Assembly (NCBI GenBank): GCA_026225945.1
Contig: JAMJFZ010000320.1
Span: 13,157,501 to 13,221,500 of the forward strand
Direction of reading: 5' to 3'
DNA: 64,000 bases
From: Cricetomys ansorgei
Lineage: Eukaryota > Chordata > Mammalia > Rodentia > Nesomyidae
Translations under genes and position numbers: made by a program
Shown: piece by piece, positions 13,404 through 24,035 of the stretch
How positions within the stretch are numbered: position 1 is the first letter of the stretch
Layout: the number at the start of each line of letters is the position of its first letter
The notes under the pieces: generated by a model
The model's input: only the letters and a program-made list of their open reading frames with translations
Databases searched by the model: none
Told to the model about the DNA's origin: nothing

Positions 13404-13495
13404 ATTGGCTGTAGCACCGCTGCCCTTTGTGCGCTAAGAGCTTATACCACCAACTGTCGATATAAAAGGTAGCTGAGGCAGAGACACAATATATA
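13404..13495 (+). promoter_or_regulatory. Candidate TATA/CCAAT core promoter
   Basis: An inverted CCAAT box (ATTGG, 13404-13408) is followed 57 bases on by TATAAAAGG (13461-13469). A start site about 30 bases after the TATA box, near 13,490, would place the CCAAT box near -85, the classic spacing for an RNA polymerase II promoter. It lies at the edge of a CpG-retaining, repeat-free segment, which raises its credibility, but TATA-like words are common in AT-rich DNA and no downstream exon is recognised. Confidence 0.35.
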
Positions 13496-15000
13496 CTGCC
13501 AAAAAATAATCGAAACAGAGACACATTGCTGGAAGGTTCCAGAAGACTTTTTTTTTTTCTGTATCAATGTGATAGTACAGCAGGAAAAAATAATTTTTTC
13601 CTGAATTCTCATAATTACTGTGAGTTAAATGTAGTTATATTTTATGCAGTGTATCATGCTTATATTAAAACACTCATCATACAAAACATAATCCCTTCAT
13701 AAAAGGCTTTAATATCACTTACATGGTTCCGAGTGTCTGGGCTTGTTAAACATAAAAGTTCACAGTGGAAACATTTCATTTTAGTTCCTTTAGATGTATT
13801 CCAGAGCTGATTCTTCTCTTTCATTTCTATGTACTTGATTTTATGTGTATCCTTTTTCCTATTCTTTAAAAATAGGTAGCTTTTTTTCCCCCCTAATCAA
13901 TGCAGACTACCCCTAGTCAAACAGTAAAAATCTGGGCAAGAAGTCAGGCACTGCTCTTAGGCACCCTCTACAGCAAGGATGTGGTTCTTAATGACTCCTC
14001 TCTCATTTCATACGGTTCTTCCTACTAAAACTGAGTATTTAAATAAATTATAAAATTACACTGATTTTTTCCTCATATTTAATAATATTAGTACCCGAAT
14101 AATCCTAGTCAGAGGTTGCCATACTCCTGAGAGAAATGTCTGCTCTCTAACTACTTATCAGATATATTGAATTCTTGTCACAGAGTTGTGGATGTCTGAC
14201 AAATAAACTTTTAGCTCTAAAAAAATGCTTCTTCTGATCATAAGGAAATGAAAACTACTGTCGATTATTGCTGTGGTTAGGGTTTTTATTTCTACATATT
14301 ACTGTATAGAGATAGCAATCAATATAAGAATAAGTGTCACTTAAGGAAAAAATTTCTATGAAAGATACATATTATTATATGCTTTATATTAAGAGCTAAT
14401 TTTTATATAGATATAGAGACCCATGAACACCGCTTCATGGATGTTACAACCTATACTTTATTATATCTCATACTTTCTTTTGTTAAATTTTCTAAGGAAT
14501 GGTCAGCTTAAATTGGCTAGCTAATACCTGAATTCCTAGTGTTAACAAAATTATGCACCCCAATAAGATTAATTCCTATTCTTTTTTAAAACTCTAGTAT
14601 CATCCTGGAAAATAAGTATAAAGTGGATTTCAAAATAAAATATAAAGACTGGCATTGCACTGTGAGAATTCTAAGATAGAGCAGGGCAGGTACACATGAT
14701 CTAGAGACCCTATTTTGGCAAAATTCTTAGAAGGTCAAGAAGTAGTGACTTCCTGTACTTTGACAAGTAGCATAGCTCTAAGAAAATACAAAGTAATAGT
14801 TAGCACTGAACTCTTGCACAATCTACAGGGTATTTCTGAACTTAATGGTCTAAAACCAGAGTCTAAGAAGCACTAGAATCTACCATCTAAATTTCTATGT
14901 CAGTCACTGAACAGATTCTTCTTCAACTTATTATACTGCAGACTCTCTGTGAGGGGAGAGCATGTCTCCAAATTCTTGAACAAATTATGCCATCTTTGTG
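13496..15000. other. AT-rich stretch without gene
   Basis: No recognisable repeat or exon. It contains a perfect 10-bp inverted repeat with a 3-base loop (13581-13603). Confidence 0.55.
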
Positions 15001-16123
15001 TTCATAGAACTTCCAGTTTGGGTAAGGAGATGACAGGGTGATGGAAAATTAGTTAGCTAATAAAAGATTACACTTTTTATTATGGAAAGCAGCGAAGTCT
15101 TTGAAGCAGACATCTGTAATCCGAGATGTGGGTTGTGTGGGAGAAATGTTCCAGACACAGCGAGATCATTCTGTGTCTGAAAAACGAGAATACTGTTGTG
15201 CTGGAGGCAGTGAGTGTGGGAAGGGATGGTTAGAGAAGTAAAAACTAAGGTCAGTTGCTGTGCCAGCTGCAAGGGAATATCAGTGCAGGGCTTTAAAAGG
15301 GGGCTGAGGGGAGACAATAACATTTGGAATTTAATGATCATCTTACATCTTCTGTGTAAACCACATTAGAGCAAGATGAATGTAGAACCAAGAAGGGAAA
15401 TCCTGAGGTGACTCTATGAGCCAGCAAAAGGTGCTAAGGGCCAAGATGGAGGATCGCCGTCCAGGTAATGAAGATGAATTCGAATATAGAGTGGTAGAAC
15501 TGTCAGCACATGGAACAGGACAGACTGTGGGTGGTGGGGGCTGGTTTTGAATGGGGACGTGGTGGTTATGGGGTGAGGAATGCAGAGAAAAAGGAATGGT
15601 TGATGACCCGGGTTGAACATGCAAATTGAGAAAGTTTCAACATAGAAACAGGATATAAAGGCAGTTTTTTTCTTCCTGAGAAAAAGACAGAGTCACCCAC
15701 AGAAATTCTGCACAGAATATAGAAAATGAGTTGAAAGCTGGAGATCTGAGGCGGTCAACACTTAAAGGAGTGGGTAGACGAAGAAGTAGTGGAGAAGCAG
15801 TCGCTGCGGTGCCTCAGAAACTCATGAAAGAGGCCATCTCGGGAGGTGGCCCCCGAAGTGTGTGTTTGCTAGAGGTCAAGGAAGAAAAGAACCCTGTGGG
15901 CTGAGTTACATGGAATTCACAGGTGGCCAAGTGGGGTACCAGAGTTAGAAGTTCCACCATAATGGGTTGACAGCGAACACTCTGAAGTCAGAAAGTAGAG
16001 ATTTTTTTTTTTTGTCCTACAGATATTTGAAAAGTCTGGTCATGAAATGCAGCAGAGTGATCCAGTAGCTGTGGGGGACATGATAGTTTCCTGTGTGTAT
16101 GTTCAAGGGACAATCTTTATTAC

Positions 16124-16165
<42 letters not shown>

Positions 16166-17560
16166 ATTTAAAATAGAAGGTGCCAGAGGATATAAATGTT
16201 GACAAGTTTCAGCTGTCCATGAAAAGGGGCTTAATGCTATTTACTAGGAAAGGCAGGATAAAAGAGCAACGATATCCTTGACAAAGTAAGAAGAGATGGG
16301 ATTCAGAAGATGAGGGGAAGGGTCAGCCTTTGCTAAGAGGCAGTTTTCTATTTTAGGAGAAGAGAAGAAAGAGAAGAGAGTGAAGAAGCCTGGAAGTGCA
16401 TGCACAGAGTTGGTCAAGAGAAGGGGTCTTAATTCTTGACTCTATCCCATAAAGTCTATAGAAGTGGGAGCTTTGCTGTAGGAGAAGAGTTCAGCTCAGC
16501 ACTGAACATTAACACTAAAGATCAAGGTTGGGGCGGTGAATGGAAAAATGCTAAGGAAAGCAGAGGGGGGTGGATTTCGGCTCAGTGGATTTGACAGGAG
16601 CTAAAGATAAGCCAGAGAAGTAAGACAAAATATTAAGGGTGGAGATGAAGAATTGACCAGATATGGAAGACGATCAAACAGTAAGGGTGGGGATTTTCAC
16701 TAAACCAGCTCGGCAGCGTTGTTAAAAGAGCACTAACCATGCTACGAAAGAACTCATGGTTTGGGCTACATAGGAGAAGAGTCTCAGAGGAGGCTGTGTG
16801 GAGTCCAGTCGAGGAGAGATACTCCATCTAGTGTGTGGGGTAATCTGAGCTTCCTAGGAGGGTATGGAAGGCTGGCCGGGCCATCTGAGAATCCACTTCC
16901 GGTTTATGATCTTGAATGTAAGTTGAAGCACAACTGTGAATTTATTTATTTATTTATTTTTTCCCCACCAATGAAACTGAGTTGTTTGGGAAGAAAAGGC
17001 ACCAGCCTGGGGTGGGGTGGTTGGCAAGAGAAACAATAGGAACATTGATTGGATCTCGGCAATATTAGTGGGCTAAGAAAGGACAGGGGGAAAAAAGCCT
17101 TCCTAGGAAATAAAATGGTCAGGGTGAGCGGTTCTAGGTTTTCAAGAGGTTGAGGTTGAAGACTCCAAACAGGTACAGAGATGGGAGGGAGGGAGAGGAA
17201 AGCTTGAGAATGAGGAGTCACGAGTACTTCAGGTTCATCAAGGTGTGGTTTTAGTAGCCACAAGAGGGGAATATGCACTTTGCATCCGGTTTGAGCAGGT
17301 TCCAAGGAAACAGCGATGGATGTGTGTGTTCTGTGAGGGATAAGAAAAGGCAGATGCCTTGAGGGCAAGGGGAGCTCACAAGAACCTTAGTTCTGGAAGA
17401 CAGCGCAACTGGCGAAGAAGCGATACCGAGAGAAATTTGAAGGAAATATCGTTGCTTGTCAAGGTGCACTTCAAACAGCTGCGGATGGATAAAAGCATGC
17501 ACACAGGCAGAAAGAAAGGCACTTTCCAGGGATAAGAGAAAGGAAGGATGCAGAGTCTGT
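15000..17560 (-). repeat. Probable long degraded L2 LINE (antisense)
   Basis: The plus strand is persistently purine-rich over 2.5 kb and contains phrases typical of the antisense L2 body, such as 'gagatgggattcagaagatg' and 'gaggtcaaggaagaaaag'. The minus strand consequently gives pyrimidine-rich frames (15343-15624, 16946-17368) of the kind seen in degraded CR1/L2 reverse transcriptase regions. I cannot align it base by base, so the extent is approximate and the identification tentative. An (ATT)n array sits within it. Confidence 0.35.
16118..16161. repeat. (ATT)n microsatellite
   Basis: About fourteen ATT units. They account for the poly-Asn run in the minus-strand frame here, which is therefore not a gene. 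Confidence 0.96.
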
Positions 17561-18046
17561 CAGGAAGAAATGACCAGAGTGAAATAAGCTACATGAAAAG
17601 CATAACAGATGAAAAGGTTTCTTTACTTTTGTTTTAAAAAAAAAAAAAACAAAAAACCTATATTCTAAAAATGAACGAGGAATAAACTCACTACTTGGAG
17701 AGAATGAGGCCATCCTTTCATTACGCAGCCATTCCAAGAGCTTTGACTCAAGTCTCTAATGTGTGCTCTTGTATAAAGATGGACAGCACCCAGAGATACA
17801 AACAGCAGTGAACATTTTAAGACAGTATTGACAAGAAAATGAGTGTCTCCTTTGAGACTGGCCATGTTTATGATAATTGCCAAGAGCTATTCAATCTTAC
17901 TCTAACCTCAATGTGTAGACACTACTGTTATTTCCATTTACAGGCAAAATGTTTGAGAGGTCAGAGGCAGTCTTGGTCAACTAGATTGCTCAGTATCTCA
18001 CCGTTGATAGAGATGAGACAGAAGGCTAGAAAGATCCAGATCTTAG
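17561..18046. other. Stretch without gene; possible MIR remnant
   Basis: A 'ctgttatttccatttacaggcaaa' type block near 17,925-17,950 resembles the antisense MIR core (attatccccattttacagatgag) but is too short for confidence. There is an A-rich tract at 17,635-17,655. Confidence 0.4.
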
Positions 18047-18343
18047 GCCAAGAAATGGCTCACTCAGGAAAGTACTTGCCACACAGCATGAAGGTCTGAG
18101 TTTGATCCCCAAAACCCACATCGAAAAGCTTAGTGTGTATCTATAATACTAGCAACCAGGAAGGCAGAGACATTCAGATACCTGGGACTCCGTGGCCATC
18201 CAGCTTAGCCTGTTGGGTGAACCCCAGGCCAGTGAGAGATCCTGTCTCAAATAACAAGGTGGATGACTGCTCAGCAGTTACAGACAAAGTAGACCTCTAG
18301 CCTCCATTGAATACACACACATGCACATACACACACACACACC
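18047..18343 (+). repeat. B4 SINE
   Basis: It has the composite B4 layout. A tRNA-like head is followed by 'gtttgatcccc' (pol III B box), a B1-like middle ('aaggcagagacattcag', 'gccagtgagagatcctgtctc'), then 'ctctagcctcc' and a (CA)n tail at 18,310-18,343. This is the first clear rodent-specific SINE from the left end of the window. Confidence 0.85.
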
Positions 18344-19154
18344 ATCCAAATTTCTTATCAGAAAGACTGAGAGCTAGATACTTCTCAAAATCTAATGTCA
18401 GGTCCATAATCTGAAGCACTGGTTATTATAAATGTATCACTATTTTGTTGTGTGACCCGTCATATTCGACACACTATGGGATAATAAAGATTGTAAACTT
18501 CACAATTAAATTCATGTTATTTCTTGAAGCCAAAAGAGTTTTAATAGTGGCATGGAAGAAAGGAGGAAGGCAGAAAGGAGGAAGGAAGGAGAGAAGAGAA
18601 AAAGAAGGGAAGTGAGGGAAGATGGAGGGAAGTGAGCTTGTTCTTAAACATGTTTCAATGTGGAAATGTGGATAAAGCTTGGTTGATAAGCCTATATTTT
18701 ATAGAGATCACAGATGCGGAAATGGTAAATTAAAAACATTTAATGATAGCAGATCTGGGCAGTGGCCAATCAATGGGAAGAACAGGAGTCAGCAGTATGG
18801 GAGAATCCTAAAGACCCCTGCTGTGTTATCAAACGACTTCTTAGTTATTTTAAGACAGTCCAAAAACTTCAGAAAGGTGGCTAGGAGCTGCCAGTAAGAC
18901 AGAAGATGACAACACTGGGTGGAAAGCTGACCTTGAGGCAACAGCTTTTACGAACAGAAGAGAGTATTTCCCTATGTTGGGGAGCAGTACCTTGGAGAGA
19001 GACCATCACATTATATTACAGTGCTGCTCTAGACATACGTGGTGTAATGGAGCAAAAAGATGGAAGAGCTGATACGTGGTAGCGAGTGGCTTGTGTGTGA
19101 AGGGAGTAAGGGATCAGAGGATGATGTAATTCCATTACAATTAACAACAAACAT
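18344..19154. other. Stretch without gene
   Basis: A GGAA-rich purine tract spans about 18,555-18,635; nothing else recognised. Confidence 0.55.
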
Positions 19155-19385
19155 GATGACAAATGATGATTGAGATCTTGTACATGACAGGTGCTACACT
19201 AAATATTTGATACTTTAAAAAAATACTCATTTAATCCTCTCAATAGCACCACGAAGGGTCCTAACAACTGTTAGGATCATTTCATAGATGAGGAACCTGA
19301 AACACTAAACAGCTAAACACTTTGCTGCCAGTTAAACAGCCACTGGGTAATGGAGTTGTGATTTGAGCCCTGGTTTCCCTTCCAA
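19155..19385 (-). repeat. MIR SINE
   Basis: Antisense MIR: 'caggtgctacactaaatat', 'ctcatttaatcctctcaata', 'catttcatagatgaggaacctgaaac', and a 'gatttgagccctgg' end matching the antisense MIR 5' region. Confidence 0.85.
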
Positions 19386-19558
19386 GTTTACATGTGGAAC
19401 CGCAGTCCACATTGCACGCAAGCACAGCTTCCCAGCTGCGCACTGCACTGAAAGATCTGAGCCTGAGATCGTGTCTCACTTATTCCTGATCTCCCACACA
19501 GCACCAGGATAAACGGTCTCTTTGCTATTGTTATACAACATTGAAGAAGATAAGCCGA

Positions 19559-19632
19559 CGAGTGCGTGCGTGCGTGTGCGTGTGCGTGTGCATGTGCACG
19601 CGCTCACACGCGTGCGTGTATGTGTGTATAGG
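19559..19632. repeat. Alternating purine-pyrimidine tract (GTGC/GTGT), Z-DNA-prone
   Basis: Nearly perfect alternation of G/A with C/T over about 70 bases, rich in CG, CA and TG steps, including CACGCG and CACACGCG blocks. This is among the best Z-DNA-forming compositions in the window. Confidence 0.9.
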
Positions 19633-19729
19633 GTGTGGTAGAGTGCATATGCATGTTTGTACTTGGAGACACTAGAGATCAACCTCATGTCTCATTCCTC
19701 AGAAGCCATTTATCTTGTATATTTGTTGC

Positions 19730-19926
19730 TGTTTGTGGGATAGCACCTCTCATTGGAATGGAACTAGATTAAGAAGCTAGGATGGCTGGCTGTTGAGCCC
19801 TGGGAATCTGCCTGTCTCTGCCTCCTCAGATCTGGGGTTCAAAGCAGGAACCCCCACATCCAGCTTTTTCTCATGTGTTCTTCACTCTTGTGGTACAAGT
19901 ACTTTCCCAACTGAACCATTCAGTTA
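19730..19926 (-). repeat. B4 SINE (antisense, old)
   Basis: Antisense B4: 'gatggctggctgttgagcc', 'ctgcctgtctctgcctcc', 'acccccacatccagcttttt', then the antisense tRNA-like head ending in 'caactgaaccattcag' (consensus: caactgagccatctc). Confidence 0.75.
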
Positions 19927-19936
19927 ACACAATTTT

Positions 19937-20060
19937 CTCCCCCCACCTCCTCCTCCTCCTTCTTCTTCCTTCTCCTTTTCCTTTTCCTTCTCCCCCCACC
20001 TCCTCCTCCTCCTCCTTCTTCTTTCTCTTCTTCTTCCCCTCTTCCTCTTGCCCTTTTTAT
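19937..20060. repeat. Polypyrimidine tract (CTC/CTT)n
   Basis: About 120 bases almost purely C and T on the plus strand, with mirror-like CTT and CTC blocks. Such tracts can form intramolecular triplexes. They explain the Glu/Arg/Gly-rich minus-strand frame and the Ser/Pro-rich plus-strand frame here; neither is a gene. Confidence 0.93.
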
Positions 20061-21807
20061 TCTTGAGAATATTTAGGGGCTTTGTGAAACAACTAAGTCT
20101 TGGAGGGAGAAACAATAATATTCCTTTTGATTCTTTTTGTGCCAATGGGGAAATATCCATAATATGAAGCATGGTAAACAGTAAGTGGGTATGTGTGTGG
20201 GGGTGCATATGCACCCATGGTAAACATGGTACCATGTTCATCATAGAGAAGACTCATTGATTCCTCAATCTGCAAATTCAGGAGTATGATGCCAACTTAC
20301 AGGAAAAAATTCGTTTAGGTACGGTTGCATACATTGTTTTAGGCAAATAGCAAAGAAAGCATAGATAATCTGACGCCTTGAGTTCTTAAAGTTGTATGAT
20401 CCTAAGCCATATTCATTTTGTTCTTTGTCAAGAGGTGTCTAAGATAGCATCATTGTCTTAAGTCATATTGCAAAAACACATGGAAGTCCAGGGTGGATCT
20501 GTAGCCGAGAAACTTTTGCCCGTCTTCTCTTACAAATTAGTGAGGTTCTTGAAAGAGCATTATGCACAAATGCAGGAATCCAGGCTACAGTCAGGGCTTC
20601 TTTGGCTCACCCAGATCAGTAGAGTAACATGGTGCTAACTTCAAACTACCTCATTTACACAGCAATCAAGATATTTGGCCTAGAATTTGTCAAGGATAGG
20701 AAAAAATTAGCAATATGTTTTCTTCCAAGGCTTTTTGGTGTATAATTTGGAATGGGAGCATGGTGTCTATAAACACATACCCGTGATGAGATGCCTGGCC
20801 CTGGATCCCAGCACCAGGAGGAAAACCCCTTTAAAGCGAGGTAGTCCTAGATTGCTTGTCTGTGTGCTAATGCCTCCTGCAGATCCATGTCTATCAACAA
20901 GGCAGCTGAGACCAAGAGGAAACTGGTTTTATCCAACACCATCATGAGCTAGGACAAAACAGTCTAAGTTCCTACTCCCAGTCTTTCAACAACTCCAGAG
21001 CACCCAGAAGCTACTTCATGTACTTCTTCACGGAGCTGGGAAGAACTATGATTTAATTATCCCACTAAACTCAACTGCCTTTCCCCAAAGCTGTAGCATT
21101 TCTATGGAAAAATCCAGAACTTTCAGGTTTGGAAGATTTCAACTTACTATATTATATTCTTTTAGTGTCTTAAAGCTGCTGTCTCCTTCTGATGGATTTC
21201 ATCTGCTTCATGAGGCAGACTGAATTTTACTTGCTGGTTTGCAGTAAAAAAAAAAAAGTGTTATTTTCCTGGTTGATAGTCAAGTCTTTTAAACTGACAG
21301 AACTTAGAAGCAAGTATGCAAATACTGTCCCGGTCAACACATTAACGAAAGTTTGGTGGGCCTGTAGCTGCAATTTCCAACCACAAGAGCGTGAAAGTTT
21401 GTCATTTACAACAGCAACCACCACAGGGGTCATTTTATAAACCACTTAAATACTTAGTATAGAAAAAAAATCAGTACATGTTGCGTGTCAGGTAATGCTG
21501 ACATGATATATTTCCATGGGAGTTTTTCCTGAGAGCTCTCAACAGCCTGCCTCTGTAGGACGAAAAAACCAGCATCAACCAAGCAGAGCCAAGCGGTGCC
21601 AGCAGCCTTAAGACAAGGAGGATGTTTGACTGAAGTGCCCACCTTTAGTATGCACACAGTGTCTTAGCATCTGTTCCTTGTAGCTATACCTTAAGTATTT
21701 AATGTAATAATTGCAAATCATCTGCATATTGATTCACTGAAAAAACGAGGTTATCTAGGAAACAGGTACCGATATTCTAATTCTGATAATATAGAAACCA
21801 AGATTCT
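20061..21807. other. Stretch without gene
   Basis: No confident repeat or exon. 'gcctggccctggatcccagcaccaggagg' near 20,792-20,820 could be a short relic of a B1/B4 body but is too small to call. Confidence 0.45.
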
Positions 21808-22113
21808 GGAGTTGGGAAGAAGGCACAGTGGGTCAGAGTGCTTGGTGTGATTGCATGAAGTCCTGAGCTTGGGTTCCTTGACACCCATGTACAAAGCCTG
21901 GCCTGGTTAACACAGGCCTGTAACCTCAGCACCGTGGAGGACAGAGACAGGAGGATTGCCCGGATTTTCTGGCCACCAGTCTGACTCTACATTCATTAAA
22001 AGACCCATTGGAGGGAATAAGACGGAATAGTAGAGCAGGACACTGTGTTCTAATCTGGTCTCCTCACATGCACACAGGTGCAGGCACTCACACACACATT
22101 TGTGCACACACAC
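21808..22113 (+). repeat. B4 SINE
   Basis: A tRNA-like head ('ggcacagtgggtcagagtgc'), a B1-like middle ('aggcctgtaacctcagcac', 'gacagagacaggaggattgc') and a tail 'ctggtctcctcacatgcac' leading into (CA)n. Confidence 0.85.
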
Positions 22114-22166
22114 CCATATATAACATATATCCTACACCATACAGAGAGAGAGAGAGAGAGAGAGAG
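22085..22166. repeat. Compound (CA)n, AT-rich and (GA)n microsatellite
   Basis: The 3' tail of the preceding B4 continues into an AT-rich linker and then thirteen GA units at about 22,142-22,167. Confidence 0.9.
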
Positions 22167-22272
22167 GAGGGAGTCCAAGAAATAGTAGATCGTCACTAAA
22201 GGGACCTAGAACACTGTGCACTCTTCCGGGCATTCAAGTCCCATATAGGTCAAAAACCAGTACATTGCACAC

Positions 22273-22275
<3 letters not shown>

Positions 22276-22312
<37 letters not shown>
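22276..22312. repeat. (CA)n microsatellite
   Basis: About eighteen uninterrupted CA units. Confidence 0.97.
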
Positions 22313-22313
<1 letters not shown>

Positions 22314-22315
<2 letters not shown>

Positions 22316-23179
22316 GTTTAAGGACCACAGACTTGAAAATTGATATGCATTTATGACGTTATTTTGGCACTTTTGTGAAACTCATTTTTTTTTTTAGCAT
22401 TTTTCTTTTCTCTGTAAGCTAAGATCATGAGAAACCTTGATTTGACATACAGATCAGGTGCAGCCCTGGGTCTAATCCATGTTTCTCCAGTTTTCTCATC
22501 GGTAAGAGGGGTGCAGCTGAAAGAATTACACAGACCCCCTCCACCCCTGAGCATTGTCTCTTCCCTTTCTTCTCTCACAAACTCAAAGAAGCCCCATAAG
22601 CAGGCATGTCCATCAAGCACGACAGAACAGGATAGATATGAGAAATGAATGCTCTCAACGTGTAACAGATGTAGCTGGTTCCAGAAGACAAAGGCCTAGA
22701 TCACAGGACATGAAAAAGGATATTTCACACCTGCTATCACAGGCTGCTTGATTTAGTATTGGACCAAGGGGTAAAATAAGAAATGTGTGGGAAAATCTGA
22801 TCTGTTTCTTATAATTCTAATCCAATCTCAAGCAAAGAAGGGGCCAAATATATCTCCAAAAAATGCACCGACTATTTCCTTGCTCATTTTCATAACTTAA
22901 GAATTTAGGTAGTTAGGATGCAAATTCAAGACCCCTGGGTACCTTTCGCATTCAACCAACACATGAAGTAAATATGCAAAACTTTACAACATCAAAAATT
23001 TTTCCTCAAGGACCCTTAAATAGACTAATTTATTTCTCTCTTTTTTTTTTCCCTTTAAAAACATATTTCCTTTACTTCATATTTTCTTAAGGGAATGTCT
23101 GTTTAGTGATCAAATTAGACAGACGGCTGGTACAAGTTAGTTCTCAGTGCCAGTTTCTTAACTAATGGTTCCATTCACT
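22314..23179. other. Stretch without gene
   Basis: No repeat or exon recognised; frames at 22351-22751 on both strands have no family resemblance. Confidence 0.5.
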
Positions 23180-23475
23180 CATTCATTCGACAGTTATTTA
23201 TTAAGTAGCTGGTATGTTCTAGACACTGAGAAGCCCTGGGGTGATATAGTACGTGAACAGGCAGACTCGCAGAGGAGACGTGTAAACTACAAGAGAAAGG
23301 TAGATTTTAAGAGGAGAGGATAACACATTTAGTCAAGAAGGCCAGCAAAGAACCATTGAAGAAGAGGCACTTAATCTGGAGTCTAAAGGGTATTATTGCT
23401 TGAATAGGAAAAGCAGAGAGGCAAATCTCTACAGGCAAGAAGAAAAGCATGTGCAAAGGTCCTGAGGTAGGGGCA
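23180..23475 (-). repeat. L2 LINE 3' end (antisense)
   Basis: Starts with 'ttcattcgacagttatttatt' and 'gctggtatgttctagacactg', the antisense of the L2 3' end (sense: cagtgcctagcaca...aataaatatttgttgaatga). It continues with the antisense L2 phrases 'aagcatgtgcaaaggtcctgaggtagg'-type text at 23,445-23,470. Old and diverged. Confidence 0.7.
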
Positions 23476-23885
23476 TATGCTGCCTTTCTTGATCAGATTG
23501 TTTGAAGCAGGACGACCTCCCCTAAATCTGGGTGGCATCTTCAGGTGTCAGCCCAGAGAAAAGAGCACAGAAGAGGTAGAAGTAAACTGGGTTTTGCCTG
23601 CTTGCCCGCACTCTCACTGGCAAGTTCACCGATCCTGTTGCTGTGGCATTCCTTCACTGATATTATAACTTACTTCAGGATTCCAAAGAAGACTGATGAC
23701 CAGCAGCTCTCCAGGGACCCTCCAGGGACCCTCCAGGCCTTCAGCACCAGGTTGGCACTGCAGAGACAGCCAGCTTTGTGGGCTGGACAACTACAGAATT
23801 CTTGGCTTCTCCAGTGTGGGGTAGCAATTGTTGAGCTTCCTGGACCACGTTCTGAATGCCAATCTATCAAATCCCCTTTTAACAT
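23476..23885. other. Stretch without gene
   Basis: Contains a short imperfect tandem 'ctccagggacc' (about 23,708-23,733). The 117-codon frame at 23545-23898 resembles no known protein. Confidence 0.5.
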
Positions 23886-24035
23886 TGTGGTGGTTTGAAT
23901 AAGAATGGCTCCAAAGGGTCATATGTTTGAGTACTTTGGGAAAGATTGGGAGGTGTGGCCTTGTTGGAGGAGGTGTGTCACTGGCAGCCAGCTTCCTGTT
24001 TCAAAAATCCAAGCCATTCCTAGTTAGCCCAGTTT
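23886..24035 (+). mobile_element. ORR1-type MaLR LTR, 5' fragment
   Basis: Begins with TG and the diagnostic 'ggtttgaataagaatggc' followed by 'gattgggaggtgtggccttg' and 'ggaggaggtgtgtcactg', the 5' half of ORR1 LTRs (ERVL-MaLR, non-autonomous). It breaks off after 'tagttagccc'; the 3' half with the polyadenylation region is missing. It encodes nothing. Confidence 0.8.

Noticed and set aside
16946..17368. 140-codon minus-strand Pro/Leu/Ser-rich frame
   Set aside because: Explained by pyrimidine-rich strand composition in a probable antisense L2.
20790..20825. B1/B4 relic
   Set aside because: Too short and without a continuing body.
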